From a bacterium (GTDB lineage: Bacteria > UBP6 > UBA1177), in contig JAGCXM010000035.1 in the NCBI GenBank assembly GCA_017961325.1, positions 1 to 62,067 on the forward strand: a stretch of DNA of 62,067 bases. Reading direction: 5' to 3'. The notes below the pieces were generated by a model, which did not search any database, was not told where the DNA came from, and was given only the letters and a program-made list of their open reading frames with translations. Positions 35,460-45,081 of the stretch are shown here, in pieces. The number at the start of each line of letters is the position of its first letter. The stretch's first letter is position 1. The position numbers and the translations under genes are program-made.

Positions 35460-35983
35460 TATTTAGCCTCTTTCTGATGTTTTTCCCGTTTCGGCTGGAG
35501 AAACATTATCTCAAAAGCGAGAAGAAAGATAGCAGCAACGATTGCGACATCGGCAATGTTGAAAGTCGGCCAGTGGTAGATTTCACCTGCATGCCAGTCG
35601 ATGAAATCAATTACCGCAAAACCTCTGAAAAAGCGGTCGTAAAGATTGCCGAACGCTCCTGCTATGATTAGACCGTAGATGATTTTCATGAATTTCGTTT
35701 CTGCATAAGCGAGAAGAAGGTAAATGACCAAAAGCGTAACAACTGTTGAAAAACCCAGGAAAATCAGCTGTCTTACGGAATCCGGAAAGTTTGCGCCGAG
35801 CCCCCACAGAGCACCTTTGTTTTCAACGTAAATGAAGCTCCACCAGCTTTCAAAGACAACGATTCCTTCCCTGCCTTTGAGCGAAAGAGCCCAGTTTTTG
35901 GTCAGAAAATCGATGATAAAAACGGGGAGCGTAACGGTCAAAAGATATATCGCGTTTTTCCAGTTTATTTTCGCTAATTTCAT
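35459..35983 (-). CDS. lspA: Lipoprotein signal peptidase (signal peptidase II)
   Basis: 174 residues, four membrane helices. Aspartic protease that cuts the signal peptide before the lipidated Cys. Catalytic Asps are in AGAFGNLYDRF and VIDFIDWH. Its C-terminus is basic (FLQPKREKHQKEAK). Ordered upstream of lgt and yigZ, with a promoter in the thiI-lspA gap. Confidence 0.94.
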   Translation of the reverse strand: MKLAKINWKNAIYLLTVTLPVFIIDFLTKNWALSLKGREGIVVFESWWSFIYVENKGALWGLGANFPDSVRQLIFLGFSTVVTLLVIYLLLAYAETKFMKIIYGLIIAGAFGNLYDRFFRGFAVIDFIDWHAGEIYHWPTFNIADVAIVAAIFLLAFEIMFLQPKREKHQKEAK

Positions 35984-36026
35984 AAATTTCTCCGTTTCAA
36001 AAGTGCCTCGCGGCCAAAACTCCGCT

Positions 36027-36054
36027 AATATAACCAGATTCGCAAGTTATGCAA
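36027..36054 (-). promoter_or_regulatory. Sigma-70 promoter of lspA-lgt-yigZ
   Basis: On the minus strand TTGCAT (complement of 36049-36054), a 16-base spacer and TATATT (complement of 36027-36032), right after the thiI stop codon. Confidence 0.55.
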
Positions 36055-36055
36055 T

Positions 36056-37237
36056 CTAAATCTCAATAACTTTGAGGTTTTTCAGGGATTCTTCCAGAAG
36101 ACCGGAAATTTCGGGTTCGAGTTTTTTCTCCTCGGCAAGAACTCTGTCCAATTTTCCCTTTATTATCGGCGACTTTGGCAGAAATGCCGTGCAGCTGTCG
36201 GGGCAGTTTCTGATTGAAATCGGGAAAGCACCGATTCTTTCGGAAATTTTGATGGTGTCGGTTTTGTCGAATGTTATGAGCGGTCTGATGACCGGCATTG
36301 TTTTGACTGCATCGTTTATGCAGGTGAGGTTTTCGATCGTCTGGCTTGCGACCTGCGACAGCGATTCGCCCGTGATCAGGGCCTGGTAACCGTTTTCGAC
36401 CGCTATTCTTTCTGCAATTTTGAACATCATTCGTCTAAAGAGAATCGTGCGGTAGCCTTCAAAGCATCTTGCACGGATGAGAAGCTGGATGTCAATGAGC
36501 GGAGCAATGTAGAGTTTTGTCGAAACGCCCTGATATTTCTTGAGGTGACGCGCCAGATCCTCTAGTTTTTTCATGCTCTCTTCGCCTGTGTAGGGCGGTG
36601 AATAGAAGCTGATATAGTTGACTTTCCCGCCGCGGCACATCGTGAGAAACGACGCGACCGGGCTGTCGATTCCGCCCGAAAGAAGCGAGAGATATTCGCC
36701 GGCACTGCCGACGGGAAGACCGCGGATTCCGGCGATTCTTTTGCTGAATAGGTAGATTCCGCTGCTGTCAATCTCCATTTCGAGTGCGAAATTGTAGTCT
36801 TTCATCGAAACTTTGAAAACGCCGTCCATTATCGAAAGAACCGCGCCGGCAAGCTTTTTCTGAAGATCTATCGAATTGCCGGGATAAGCCTTGTTCGAAC
36901 GGGTGCAGATCACTTTGAGGATTTTCGTACCGTCCCTTTCCGCAATTTTCGCAAGTTCGACCGCTTTTTCGACTATTTCATCCCAGCCTGCATCAAGCGG
37001 AAGCCTGAACGCCGGAGAAAAACTTGAAATTCCGGGAATAAGCGAAAGGCGGTTCACGATATCGTCAAGCGAATCTCCGTTTTTGAGTTCGACCTCCATC
37101 CTTCCGCGGAATTTGCGTGCCGAAGCCAGGCCGGCAATACTTGATCTGATGTTGTTGAGAAGAAGATCCTCGAACCATGCGCGGTTGCGTTTTTTGAGAG
37201 CTATTTCGTCATATCTGACAAGAACGTGGGTAAACAT
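36056..37237 (-). CDS. thiI: tRNA 4-thiouridine synthetase ThiI (no rhodanese domain)
   Basis: 393 residues. N-terminal ferredoxin-like and THUMP RNA-binding domain, then the PP-loop ATPase SLLSGGIDSPVASF, and the C-terminal CPDSCTAFLPKSP with the Cys used in family disulphide chemistry. It thiolates U8 in tRNA. The enterobacterial C-terminal rhodanese domain is missing, as in many other bacteria, so a separate sulphur donor is needed. ATG 37237 is preferred, with AAGGA a few bases upstream, over an in-frame start at 37249. Confidence 0.92.
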   Translation of the reverse strand: MFTHVLVRYDEIALKKRNRAWFEDLLLNNIRSSIAGLASARKFRGRMEVELKNGDSLDDIVNRLSLIPGISSFSPAFRLPLDAGWDEIVEKAVELAKIAERDGTKILKVICTRSNKAYPGNSIDLQKKLAGAVLSIMDGVFKVSMKDYNFALEMEIDSSGIYLFSKRIAGIRGLPVGSAGEYLSLLSGGIDSPVASFLTMCRGGKVNYISFYSPPYTGEESMKKLEDLARHLKKYQGVSTKLYIAPLIDIQLLIRARCFEGYRTILFRRMMFKIAERIAVENGYQALITGESLSQVASQTIENLTCINDAVKTMPVIRPLITFDKTDTIKISERIGAFPISIRNCPDSCTAFLPKSPIIKGKLDRVLAEEKKLEPEISGLLEESLKNLKVIEI

Positions 37238-37315
37238 GAATCCTTCCATTGAAAAATTAACAAAAAACTGTGGAATTTAACGAAATTCCGTTGTTTTTGT
37301 CAAGACGTATGAATT

Positions 37316-39412
37316 TTATTTGTAGTAAACTTCGACACCGTTGGGGAACGGCTGGACATTGTAGCCGGAAACATCGTTTATAACGGAAGGCTGACCGGTA
37401 AACGACTGTATGTAGCTGCCCGAAGTTGTCGGTTTGAACGCGATGTTTGCGTTGCCGTAGATCGTGTTAGAATTGAAACTCATATTATAATTCGTCCCTT
37501 TTTCCGATCTTGATCTGCTGAATCCGAGAGCTGCCTGAGTGGTGACATTCGCAGTACCGTCGGAATCGAACGAGCCGCCCATGCCGCCGCTGATCTGACA
37601 TTCGACAACGACTACACCGCCTGAAATGGTCATCGTGCCGTTGCTGTCGATGCCGTCTACATCACCGGTTCCGGTTTTGATGTAGTGGAATCCGCCTGTA
37701 ATGGTGAGATAACCGGTGCTTCCGTTGCCGCCTGGGAATCCGCCGCCGCCCCAGTCACCGGGACCGCCGCCTGATGAACCTGAGCTGTCGTTTCCGCCTG
37801 CCGCATTCCAGCCGTCGTCTCTGCCGTAAACAGCGGTAGTACCGCCTGAAACCGTGATATACCATGCTTCAAAACCTTCATAGGACATCGTGACGTTGAC
37901 CGTTCCCGCCAAAATCATAAGTTCGTTGTCGGCGTGGATTCCGTCATCATCAGAAGCGATCTCAATGTCACCGCCTTTGATGTAGACAAGACCGCCGGAA
38001 TGGATAGCGTCGTCTCTTGAATTGATTTTGACAGTTCCGCCTGTGATTTTGATATAAACAATATTGGTATTGAGGTCTGCATAGCCGTCAACGCTGCTCG
38101 GAATGCTTGCCTTGATCCCTTTGAGCGAAGTCTCTCCTTCATACTTCTGTCCGGCACTGCTGCCAGGACCGCCGCCGCCCCAGCCTCCGCCGCTCGACGA
38201 AGTCGTAATAACGCTGCCGCCGCCGGAAGTGATGTCTATATTTCCGTCGATGATTTCTACGAATGAAATCGCGTGGATCGCATCGCCTTTCGTCGAATTG
38301 ACCATGAGCGTGCCGCCTTTGATTTTGACGTATCCTTTGATGTCTTTATACGCGGCATCGTTTATTACGGTACCGTCGTCCTGAACAGCAACTAGTTCTA
38401 GTTTCTCGGTGTTGTCCGATTTGATGCCGTCGCCTTCCGAACTGACTGTGATGTTCCCGCCGCGGATGACGACAGAATCCTTGCCGCGGATACCGTCGTC
38501 CTTTGCGTTGACGATGAGTGTGCCGCCGTCGATGTCTAGGTCGTCCTTCGAAGAAATTCCGTCGTTGTAGTTACCCTTCACGATCAGAGTGCCTTCGCCC
38601 GCAAGCCTGAGGTCGGACTTGCTGTAAAGCGCGGCATTCGGCTCAGTTGCACCTGCTTCCGCAAAGACATAGGTCGAAGCGTCGGTCAGGGTGTTCTGCG
38701 TATCCTTTGCCGTGAAGATTCTGACATCTTTGGCACCCATGACAGCAAAAGGAGAGTTTTTCGAGTTCGTAATGCTGACTCCATTGAAAACGACGTGAAC
38801 ATATTCGCTGTCCTTTTCTTTATCGACATTGACAAGGATCTGTCCGTCGCTGAGCGTGCCGTCGATCTCGAAAACACCCGAAGCCGTGATCGTCGCCGTC
38901 GTTCCGGCAACTGTTACATTTTTGCCGTCGACTTCGATCGAATTTCCTTTGAGATGGATGTATGTGATGCCGTCTGCATCGTCTCTAGGATCGCTGTTGT
39001 CTACGGTGTCGCCGGAGTCGGAAGTATCCGATGAACCGGTGTCACCCGTATCAGCCTGTCCGGTATCGCCGCTGTCGCCTGTGTCTCCCGGGTCCGGATT
39101 GACCGGAGTTCCGGTGCAGCTGCTTTTATCCCAGCCGGAACAGTCGGCTTTGCAGACTGCATAACCGTCGGTGTAGCCTGAATCAAGTAATGAACATGCC
39201 TTGTTTTCGCTGTCGCATACTTCCCCGGCTTCTGCAGCCCTGTTGCCGCAGATGGCAGAACTGTTGCCTGAACCGCTGCCGGAATCGGCTGTCTGACTGT
39301 CGCTCGTGCCGTTGTCACCGCCGTTTTCAGAATCGTTGTCACCGTCAGAACCGCCGCAAGAAACAATAAACAATCCTAGAATCAACAGAAACAGAAATAG
39401 AACTTTTTTCAT
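37316..39412 (-). CDS. Cthe_2159-like carbohydrate-binding beta-helix lipoprotein
   Basis: 698 residues. Lipobox FIVSC, an Asn/Asp/Ser/Gly linker, and a Cys module CGNRAAEAGEVCDSENKACS of Myxococcus-repeat type that resembles one in the 41233 lipoprotein. A Thr/Asp/Gly repeat (DTGDSGDTGQADTGDTG) leads to a long domain with repeating turns such as NDGISSKDDLDIDGGTLIV, DDGIRGKDSVVIRGG and DGIKSDN. This pattern marks the Cthe_2159/DUF4353 right-handed beta-helix family, which binds acidic plant polysaccharides with calcium. Gly-rich insertions (GGGWGGGGPGSS) are also present. ATG 39412 follows GGAGGG. Its promoter is divergent from the ankyrin gene. Function in pectin or cellulose binding is inferred from the family. 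Confidence 0.87.
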   Translation of the reverse strand: MKKVLFLFLLILGLFIVSCGGSDGDNDSENGGDNGTSDSQTADSGSGSGNSSAICGNRAAEAGEVCDSENKACSLLDSGYTDGYAVCKADCSGWDKSSCTGTPVNPDPGDTGDSGDTGQADTGDTGSSDTSDSGDTVDNSDPRDDADGITYIHLKGNSIEVDGKNVTVAGTTATITASGVFEIDGTLSDGQILVNVDKEKDSEYVHVVFNGVSITNSKNSPFAVMGAKDVRIFTAKDTQNTLTDASTYVFAEAGATEPNAALYSKSDLRLAGEGTLIVKGNYNDGISSKDDLDIDGGTLIVNAKDDGIRGKDSVVIRGGNITVSSEGDGIKSDNTEKLELVAVQDDGTVINDAAYKDIKGYVKIKGGTLMVNSTKGDAIHAISFVEIIDGNIDITSGGGSVITTSSSGGGWGGGGPGSSAGQKYEGETSLKGIKASIPSSVDGYADLNTNIVYIKITGGTVKINSRDDAIHSGGLVYIKGGDIEIASDDDGIHADNELMILAGTVNVTMSYEGFEAWYITVSGGTTAVYGRDDGWNAAGGNDSSGSSGGGPGDWGGGGFPGGNGSTGYLTITGGFHYIKTGTGDVDGIDSNGTMTISGGVVVVECQISGGMGGSFDSDGTANVTTQAALGFSRSRSEKGTNYNMSFNSNTIYGNANIAFKPTTSGSYIQSFTGQPSVINDVSGYNVQPFPNGVEVYYK

Positions 39413-39449
39413 TAAAACCCTCCACTGAAAAAGGTCAGACAAACGATGG

Positions 39450-39478
39450 ATTTTATCGGGGAACTAATAAAAAGTCAA
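39450..39478 (-). promoter_or_regulatory. Sigma-70 promoter of the beta-helix lipoprotein
   Basis: On the minus strand TTGACT (complement of 39473-39478), a 17-base spacer and TAAAAT (complement of 39450-39455). Confidence 0.7.
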
Positions 39479-39511
39479 TGGAGAAAAAATTCACTTTTAC
39501 CTTTTAAAAAA

Positions 39512-39540
39512 TTGATAAAATCCATTCTTACGGGTATAAA
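39512..39540 (+). promoter_or_regulatory. Sigma-70 promoter of the ankyrin lipoprotein
   Basis: TTGATA (39512-39517), a 17-base spacer and TATAAA (39535-39540), 40 bases before the ATG. Confidence 0.7.
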
Positions 39541-39579
39541 CCGCCGTTTTTTGTGTTCAACTGTTTTTTGGAGTCAAAA

Positions 39580-41190
39580 ATGAAAAAATTTTTCGTGATT
39601 TTGATTTGTCTGCTTTCCATTGTCGCATGCGGAGACGGCAAGGATCCGATGATGAAGAAAATGGAGGAAGCTGCCGAAAGGAACAAAGCCTACAAAGAGG
39701 CTGAAGAGGCAAAAAAGAAGGAAAAACCGAAATTTGTCGATGATCAGGCGAAAGAGGAGCTTCCGGCAATCGTCGAAGCCGCAATGAAAGGCGATCTTTC
39801 CAAAGTCAAAGCCGAAATCGGCAAAGGAACTCTTGTCGATACTAAAGACGAGCGCAGCAGAACCGCTCTCTACATGGCTGCTTCGGAAGGCAAAAAAGAT
39901 CTCCTCAGCTACCTCATCGAAGAAGGTGCTAACGTCAATACGAAGCGCGACGACGGCGATACGCCGCTTATGGCTGCCGCAAGAAAGGGCAATCTGGAAA
40001 TCGTTTCGGCACTCGTTGATGCGAAGGCTGATCTCGCACAAGCCGACAACTTCGGCAGAACTCCGCTCATGATGGCTGCGCAAAGCGGTTCGAAAGAGCT
40101 TGTCGACTACATGCTTTCAAAAGGTGCAGACCTCAATGCAACCGACAAATACGAGCTTTCGGCGCTTATTTTCGCAATGAAGGCTAACAAAATGGATCTG
40201 GCAAAATACCTGCTCGGCAAAGGAGCGAAAGTATGGAAACCGAAACCACTCGTAATCAAGGAAAAACCGCTCGTTCTCAAAATTGAAGGCAAAGTTCAGC
40301 CTGGAATGGAGGAAATTATCGAAAATCTTGACAAGAAAGATGTCCATCTCCGCCAGAAAACCGAGCTTTTCTACGCTGTTGAAACGGGCGATCTCGATCT
40401 TGTAAAACTTCTCGTTCAGAAAGGATCTCCTGTGCTTGTAGACGATGTCGAGCAGAGCAGGGAAACGATAATTTATGAATTCGGCCAGGGCAAGGAAGAA
40501 GAACGCGATATGCTTTTCCAGAGAAAGATTACGAGAACTTCCTACGACCGCGACCAGAAAAACCTTCTTCACTATGCTGCTGAAGGCGGTTATGTCGAAA
40601 TTATGAAGTTCCTCATTTCCAAAGGCGCAAGACTCGAAGAGACCGACGGTGAAAATGTCCGCGGACCGCTTTTTTATGTCGTTGCTCAGGAAGTCGACCC
40701 GAAAGATCCGGGCAAAGAGGCGAGACTTGTCGCAACTGCCGACTACATTATAGAAGAAGGCAAAAAGACCTGGACGAAGAGAGTCAGACTCACCAAAAAA
40801 GAACTCGAAAAGATGAGAGAGAAAGAGAAATCGAAAAACTGGTGGGAAAGGAACCCCTTCGACACCGAATGGAAAGACGTCACGGCTCCCAAAGTTGACA
40901 TCGAAGAATATGACTACGAAGGCTGGCACGTTCTTGCACTTGCTGCGAAATACGGTCACACCGACCTCGTCAAACTTCTCATCAACAAAGGCGCGAACAT
41001 CAACCATAAAGAGAGAAAAATGGGAAATACCGCACTCATCTATTCGAGAGTCGGCAAATTCAAAGAGATGGAACAGTTCCTGCTTGCAAACTGCGCGAAA
41101 GAGGGCATTAACTTCGACCACGAAGAGCTTGCAAAACAGGGCTGGAAATGCGTTGACGGCAAGGAAGTCTTCGAAAAACCGGCAGAATAA
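39580..41190 (+). CDS. Ankyrin-repeat lipoprotein
   Basis: 536 residues. Lipobox SIVAC gives an N-terminal lipid anchor. A charged helix (residues about 24-60) is followed by four or five ankyrin repeats (SRTALYMAASEGKKDLLSYL, GDTPLMAAARKGNLEIVSAL, GRTPLMMAAQSGSKELVDYM). More repeats lie near residues 310-350 and 435-490 (KNLLHYAAEGGYVEIMKFL, WHVLALAAKYGHTDLVKLL). Exported ankyrin proteins can be periplasmic scaffolds or surface binders; the partner is unknown. ATG 39580 follows GGAG. Probably the first gene of a three-gene unit with 41233 and 42285. Confidence 0.87.
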   Translation: MKKFFVILICLLSIVACGDGKDPMMKKMEEAAERNKAYKEAEEAKKKEKPKFVDDQAKEELPAIVEAAMKGDLSKVKAEIGKGTLVDTKDERSRTALYMAASEGKKDLLSYLIEEGANVNTKRDDGDTPLMAAARKGNLEIVSALVDAKADLAQADNFGRTPLMMAAQSGSKELVDYMLSKGADLNATDKYELSALIFAMKANKMDLAKYLLGKGAKVWKPKPLVIKEKPLVLKIEGKVQPGMEEIIENLDKKDVHLRQKTELFYAVETGDLDLVKLLVQKGSPVLVDDVEQSRETIIYEFGQGKEEERDMLFQRKITRTSYDRDQKNLLHYAAEGGYVEIMKFLISKGARLEETDGENVRGPLFYVVAQEVDPKDPGKEARLVATADYIIEEGKKTWTKRVRLTKKELEKMREKEKSKNWWERNPFDTEWKDVTAPKVDIEEYDYEGWHVLALAAKYGHTDLVKLLINKGANINHKERKMGNTALIYSRVGKFKEMEQFLLANCAKEGINFDHEELAKQGWKCVDGKEVFEKPAE

Positions 41191-41232
41191 GTTTCGAAAT
41201 CCTTAATATTTCTCAACAAATACGAGGTTCCA

Positions 41233-42294
41233 ATGAAAAATTTCTTTTTTATTCTGCTAGCTCTTTTCCTGCTCATATCCTGCGGCGGAGACGATCCCGA
41301 ACATGAATATGCTGCGGTTCAGGGAACTTTGAACGGAACGTGTTACCCCAACAAAACCTGCAATGAAGGACTGATCTGCTCGGAAAACGATATTTGCGTT
41401 AAACAAGGTGAAAACGGCGATACCGATAATCCGGCAAATCACGATTTGGATGCCGATTCCGGTAATTCATCGGAGAACGATACATCGGAGAGCGAAGACG
41501 AAAACAATGATGCTTCGGATTCAGTTTCAGACAACGATCCGGATGAAAACGGCTCCGAATGCGGAAACGGAACAAAAGAAGAGGGCGAACTTTGCGAGAA
41601 AGGTGATTATGTAAACTGCTCAGAAGTTGACGACCAATATTCCTCATCGAATTTTGCCATATGCAACGATTCATGCAGCGGCTGGAACACCGATAACTGC
41701 GAAAGTTCCCAGCCGAGCGCCCAGCCGCTTGCCTCATTTTCTGCAAGAACGCATGAACTAACCTATCTTTACAACGGCTTGACTGCGTTTGAAAAAATGG
41801 AAAATCAGGAAGACGAGCTCTGGAAGACAGCTCTTTTCAACGCTTCAATCTCCATGAACGGCGAAACCTATTCCATTCCGCATCCGCAGGCGAACGTTCA
41901 CTGGATCACAGCTTACTACGATTCTTCGGCACTCTATTTCTATCAGACTTCATACCTTTGCAACGATTCTATGAACTGCCAGTACGCGACTCCGGATGTC
42001 ATGTTCGGAGTTGAGTTATCGGCTCTTTCAGCCGGGAAAGAACTTTTTATAGGTATTTCCGATGAAAATCAGGTCAATATGCTCATAGAAGATGTCATGA
42101 CAAATTCGGAACAGGACTGCGTAATGCTTGTCGGATACGGCACCTTGAAAGTCGATTCGGTCAACGTTTCGGCCGGATCTGCCGGTAATTTTAAATTCAC
42201 GACTTCAAAAATCGGTTTGTATCTGCCTGCCGCGACTCCGGAGGGAGATATGACGGGAGAACTTGAACAAGCGGGGTATAAAATATGCAAATAA
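41233..42294 (+). CDS. Cys-rich lipoprotein with two shared modules
   Basis: 353 residues. Lipobox LLISC, then a Cys module (GTCYPNKTCNEGLICSENDI) also found in the lipoprotein at 8332, an acidic Ser/Asp/Asn linker, and a Myxococcus-type repeat (CGNGTKEEGELCEKGDYVNC) ending CNDSCSGWNTDNC, close to that of the 37316 protein. The C-terminal 180 residues (LASFSARTHELTYLYNGLTA onward) form a domain I do not recognise; it has a Cys pair in CNDSMNCQYATPD. A GAGGTT ribosome site precedes the ATG. Its stop overlaps the sialidase-like gene by 10 bases. Confidence 0.82.
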   Translation: MKNFFFILLALFLLISCGGDDPEHEYAAVQGTLNGTCYPNKTCNEGLICSENDICVKQGENGDTDNPANHDLDADSGNSSENDTSESEDENNDASDSVSDNDPDENGSECGNGTKEEGELCEKGDYVNCSEVDDQYSSSNFAICNDSCSGWNTDNCESSQPSAQPLASFSARTHELTYLYNGLTAFEKMENQEDELWKTALFNASISMNGETYSIPHPQANVHWITAYYDSSALYFYQTSYLCNDSMNCQYATPDVMFGVELSALSAGKELFIGISDENQVNMLIEDVMTNSEQDCVMLVGYGTLKVDSVNVSAGSAGNFKFTTSKIGLYLPAATPEGDMTGELEQAGYKICK

Positions 42295-43586
42295 AAAGTA
42301 AAATCTCAATAATTTCAGTAATTTTTGTTTTTCTGGCTTTTACAGTTTCGTGCGGCGGATCTTCGAAACAGGATGAAGAACCGAAAGATGACACCGATAC
42401 GGAAACAGCCGACGGAGCCGAAATGTCCGATAACGATGAAACAAGCGATGATGCCGAGTATGACAGCGGCAAGGCAGACGTTTCTTCAATCAATTTTAAT
42501 ATTCCGGAAGAATCTTCGCTGGTTGCCGATACTTCGGGACACTTTGCATTTCCTGATGTCGTCAGGCTTCAAAACGGCAGACTGATGACCGTTTTCAGAA
42601 GCGGCAGCAATCACGTCGACAAAAGCGGTTTGATAGTCGCTGCTTTTTCCAAGGACGGAATAAACTGGGATGATCCAGATATTCTGCTGGATGACCCTGC
42701 GATTGACGACCGAGACCCTTCAATTGCTGTTCTTTCGGACGGAAGAGTTGCGATGAACTGGTTTAAATACCGTTACCCTGCGGATAATTATTCCGAGCCT
42801 TGGGTCCATCACCTGTTTTTTGCGGTTTCCGACAAAAGCGGATTCAATTTTGACGAACAGATTCAGGTTGATACGGGCATCTTCGACTATTCCGAAACGT
42901 CAACTTTGGATGAAAACGGCATCTGGCTTGATGAAAACGGCAACGAAATCACAGTCACGGCTTCTTCGAGTTCAGTGATAGAACACGATGGAAAAATAAT
43001 CATTCCCGGCTATTTCGGTGACGCCCTCAACAGAAAAGAGATGGGAAAAACTCCGAAAACAAAAGTCGTTCTCTATGAAAGCGCCGACGGCGGCAAAACG
43101 TGGACGCCGAACGAAGTCAAAGCCGGAATCGATGGAACAACATGGCTTCAGGAACCGGCATTGCTCAAAGTTACCGATACCCGCTGGATCATTCAGGCAA
43201 GAACGGCCAAAGGTGCAAGTCCGAGCAACAAAGGCGATCTTGTCCAGACTGTTTCGGAAGACGCCGGCAAAACCTGGTCGTCGTATGAAAGTCTGGGACT
43301 GGTCGCTCACGCACCGGAACTTCTGAAACTTGAAAACGGTGTTATCGTCAGCTCTTTCCGGTGGCTCGACTGGGGAATAAATGTGAACAGGGAAGCCGTT
43401 TCAATGATATACTCGCTCGACGGAGGTAACACATGGTCGGATGTCCTCGAAATCCTTGACTGCGGTACGGCTGAATGCGGATATCCCGGCATGGTTGAAC
43501 TTGAAGGGAACAAAATTCTCGTTGTATACTACACGCCGGGCGGCAGAGCAATCGAATCAAAAATAATAACGTTCGAAGCCGAATAA
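42285..43586 (+). CDS. BNR/Asp-box sialidase-like lipoprotein
   Basis: 433 residues. Lipobox FTVSC (Cys23), an acidic linker to about residue 66, then a six-bladed propeller-type domain. Asp-boxes SADGGKTW (266-273), SEDAGKTW (324-331) and SLDGGNTW (377-384) are clear, with a weaker SKDGINW at 122-128. The RLQNGRLMTVFRSGSNH strand carries an Arg that could belong to the sialidase carboxylate-binding triad; the full catalytic set was not confirmed. It could remove sialic acids from host glycans or act as a non-catalytic glycan binder. The 10-base overlap with the preceding lipoprotein suggests coupled expression. Confidence 0.85.
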   Translation: MQIKSKISIISVIFVFLAFTVSCGGSSKQDEEPKDDTDTETADGAEMSDNDETSDDAEYDSGKADVSSINFNIPEESSLVADTSGHFAFPDVVRLQNGRLMTVFRSGSNHVDKSGLIVAAFSKDGINWDDPDILLDDPAIDDRDPSIAVLSDGRVAMNWFKYRYPADNYSEPWVHHLFFAVSDKSGFNFDEQIQVDTGIFDYSETSTLDENGIWLDENGNEITVTASSSSVIEHDGKIIIPGYFGDALNRKEMGKTPKTKVVLYESADGGKTWTPNEVKAGIDGTTWLQEPALLKVTDTRWIIQARTAKGASPSNKGDLVQTVSEDAGKTWSSYESLGLVAHAPELLKLENGVIVSSFRWLDWGINVNREAVSMIYSLDGGNTWSDVLEILDCGTAECGYPGMVELEGNKILVVYYTPGGRAIESKIITFEAE

Positions 43587-43636
43587 ACGAATTTTCCTTT
43601 AAACAGAAAAATCAAAAAACATCTCTTGTTTTCGAA

Positions 43637-43664
43637 CAAAAAAAACGGGGGCCGAAGCCCCCGC
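43637..43664 (-). terminator. Rho-independent terminator of ino1
   Basis: On the minus strand a CGGGGGC/GCCCCCG stem with a TTCG loop is followed by eight or nine T. It lies 23 bases after the ino1 stop and may also act on rightward transcripts. Confidence 0.87.
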
Positions 43665-43686
43665 GAAAAATCAAATCCCGAAAGAA

Positions 43687-45015
43687 CTAGTCTTCTTTCG
43701 AATAATCGTAGTATTCGTTGCCGAGATGCGTGATAAGCTCTTCGCCCATCATGTATCTGAGAGTGTTTTTCAGCTTGGTGTGCTGAATGAATACATCGTG
43801 TTCCGGATAGAGACCTTCTGCAACCATCGGGGACTTGAAGTAGAAGCTCATCCATTCCTGGATTCCGTACATTCCAGCTCTTCTTGCAAGGTCGATGAAG
43901 AGAAGCGTGTCAAGAACTACCGGAGCTGCAAGGATGGAGTCTCTGCAGAGGAAGTTTACTTTGATCTGCATCGGCATGTTGAGCCAACCGAAAATGTCGA
44001 TGTTGTCCCATGCTTCCTTGTCGTCTCCTCTCGGCGGATAGTAGTTGATGCGAACTTTGTGGTAGTAGTTGCCGTAAAGTTCCGGGTAGTTTTTAGCGTC
44101 AAGGATTGTGTCGAGAACGGAAAGTTTCGAAACCTCTTTGCTCTTGAAGTTAGCCGGATCGTCAAGAACTTCGCCGTCGCGGTTTCCGAGGATGTTGGTC
44201 GAGAACCAGCCGTTGAGGCCGAGCATTCTGAGTTTGAGTCCGGGTCCGATTATCGTCTTCATCAGGGTCTGACCGGTTTTCCAGTCTTTTCCTGCGATAG
44301 GCATTTTCATTTTGTCTGCAAGTTCCTGGATCGCTCTGTTGTCAACAGTGCAGTTCGGCGAACCGTTTACATAGGGAAGTCCCATTTTAAGAGCAGCATA
44401 AGCATAAACCTGACTCGGCGCAACTTCAGGATGGAAACCGTCTTCCATAGCCTTTTCGAAGTCAGCAAGCGTATTGTGGATTTCGCACGGTTTATGGTAA
44501 GCTTCGGTCGAAGCGTTCCAGATCATAACAGCTCTTGAGCAGCCTTTTTCCTTCATCGTGTTTTTGATGTCGTCCATAAGCTGATGAGCGAGATCCATGT
44601 AGTTTTTGCCGGTTTTTACGTTCGGACCGTCAAGTTTCTTGACCCATTCGTGGTTGAAAACAGCCTTCATCGGTTTGATTGCGAGCATTTCGTCCTTTAC
44701 CGGTTCAAGGTCTTCCGAGCGGACTACAGCTGCGTGTTTAGCCGATTCGTACATATTGTCTGTGAAAATATCCCAGCCTGCAAATTCAAGGTCGTTGATG
44801 TTTGCGAGCGGAACGAATTCCCTAATGAGCGGAGAACGGTTTTCCGTTCTTTTGCCGAGTCTGATGTGTCCCATCTGAGTAAGAGAACCGATAGGTTTGT
44901 GAAGTCCTTTCCTGATGTTGAAGATACCGGTAAGAACCGTGGATGTGATTGCTCCCATACCAACGAAGAAAACCAACATTTTGCCGTCTGCGGGCTTGAT
45001 TTCACGTGCTGTCAT
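43687..45015 (-). CDS. ino1: Inositol-3-phosphate synthase
   Basis: 442 residues. Converts glucose 6-phosphate to inositol 3-phosphate (also numbered 1-phosphate) with NAD. Visible blocks: FFVGMGAITSTVLTGI for NAD, MIWNASTEAY, YVNGSPNCTVDN, AGKDWKTGQTLMKT with catalytic lysines, and GWFSTNILGNRDG. The product feeds inositol lipids or osmolytes. The ATG has GGAGG just upstream. Its leader contains a near-perfect sigma-54 promoter with an inverted repeat further upstream, so expression probably needs an activator of the NtrC type. Confidence 0.93.
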   Translation of the reverse strand: MTAREIKPADGKMLVFFVGMGAITSTVLTGIFNIRKGLHKPIGSLTQMGHIRLGKRTENRSPLIREFVPLANINDLEFAGWDIFTDNMYESAKHAAVVRSEDLEPVKDEMLAIKPMKAVFNHEWVKKLDGPNVKTGKNYMDLAHQLMDDIKNTMKEKGCSRAVMIWNASTEAYHKPCEIHNTLADFEKAMEDGFHPEVAPSQVYAYAALKMGLPYVNGSPNCTVDNRAIQELADKMKMPIAGKDWKTGQTLMKTIIGPGLKLRMLGLNGWFSTNILGNRDGEVLDDPANFKSKEVSKLSVLDTILDAKNYPELYGNYYHKVRINYYPPRGDDKEAWDNIDIFGWLNMPMQIKVNFLCRDSILAAPVVLDTLLFIDLARRAGMYGIQEWMSFYFKSPMVAEGLYPEHDVFIQHTKLKNTLRYMMGEELITHLGNEYYDYSKED

Positions 45016-45081
45016 AAAAAAACCTCCAATAAAGATATAAAGTGAATAATGAACTATAAAAAAGCAAAAGCCCGGTTAGGA

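Noticed and set aside
40921-40945. Second sigma-54-like site (TGGCACG with a nearby TTGC)
   Set aside because: The spacing is one base short and it lies inside the ankyrin gene coding sequence.
40117-41121. A 334-codon open frame on the minus strand
   Set aside because: Opposite the ankyrin gene, which has a lipobox, repeats, a ribosome site and a promoter. The minus frame has none.
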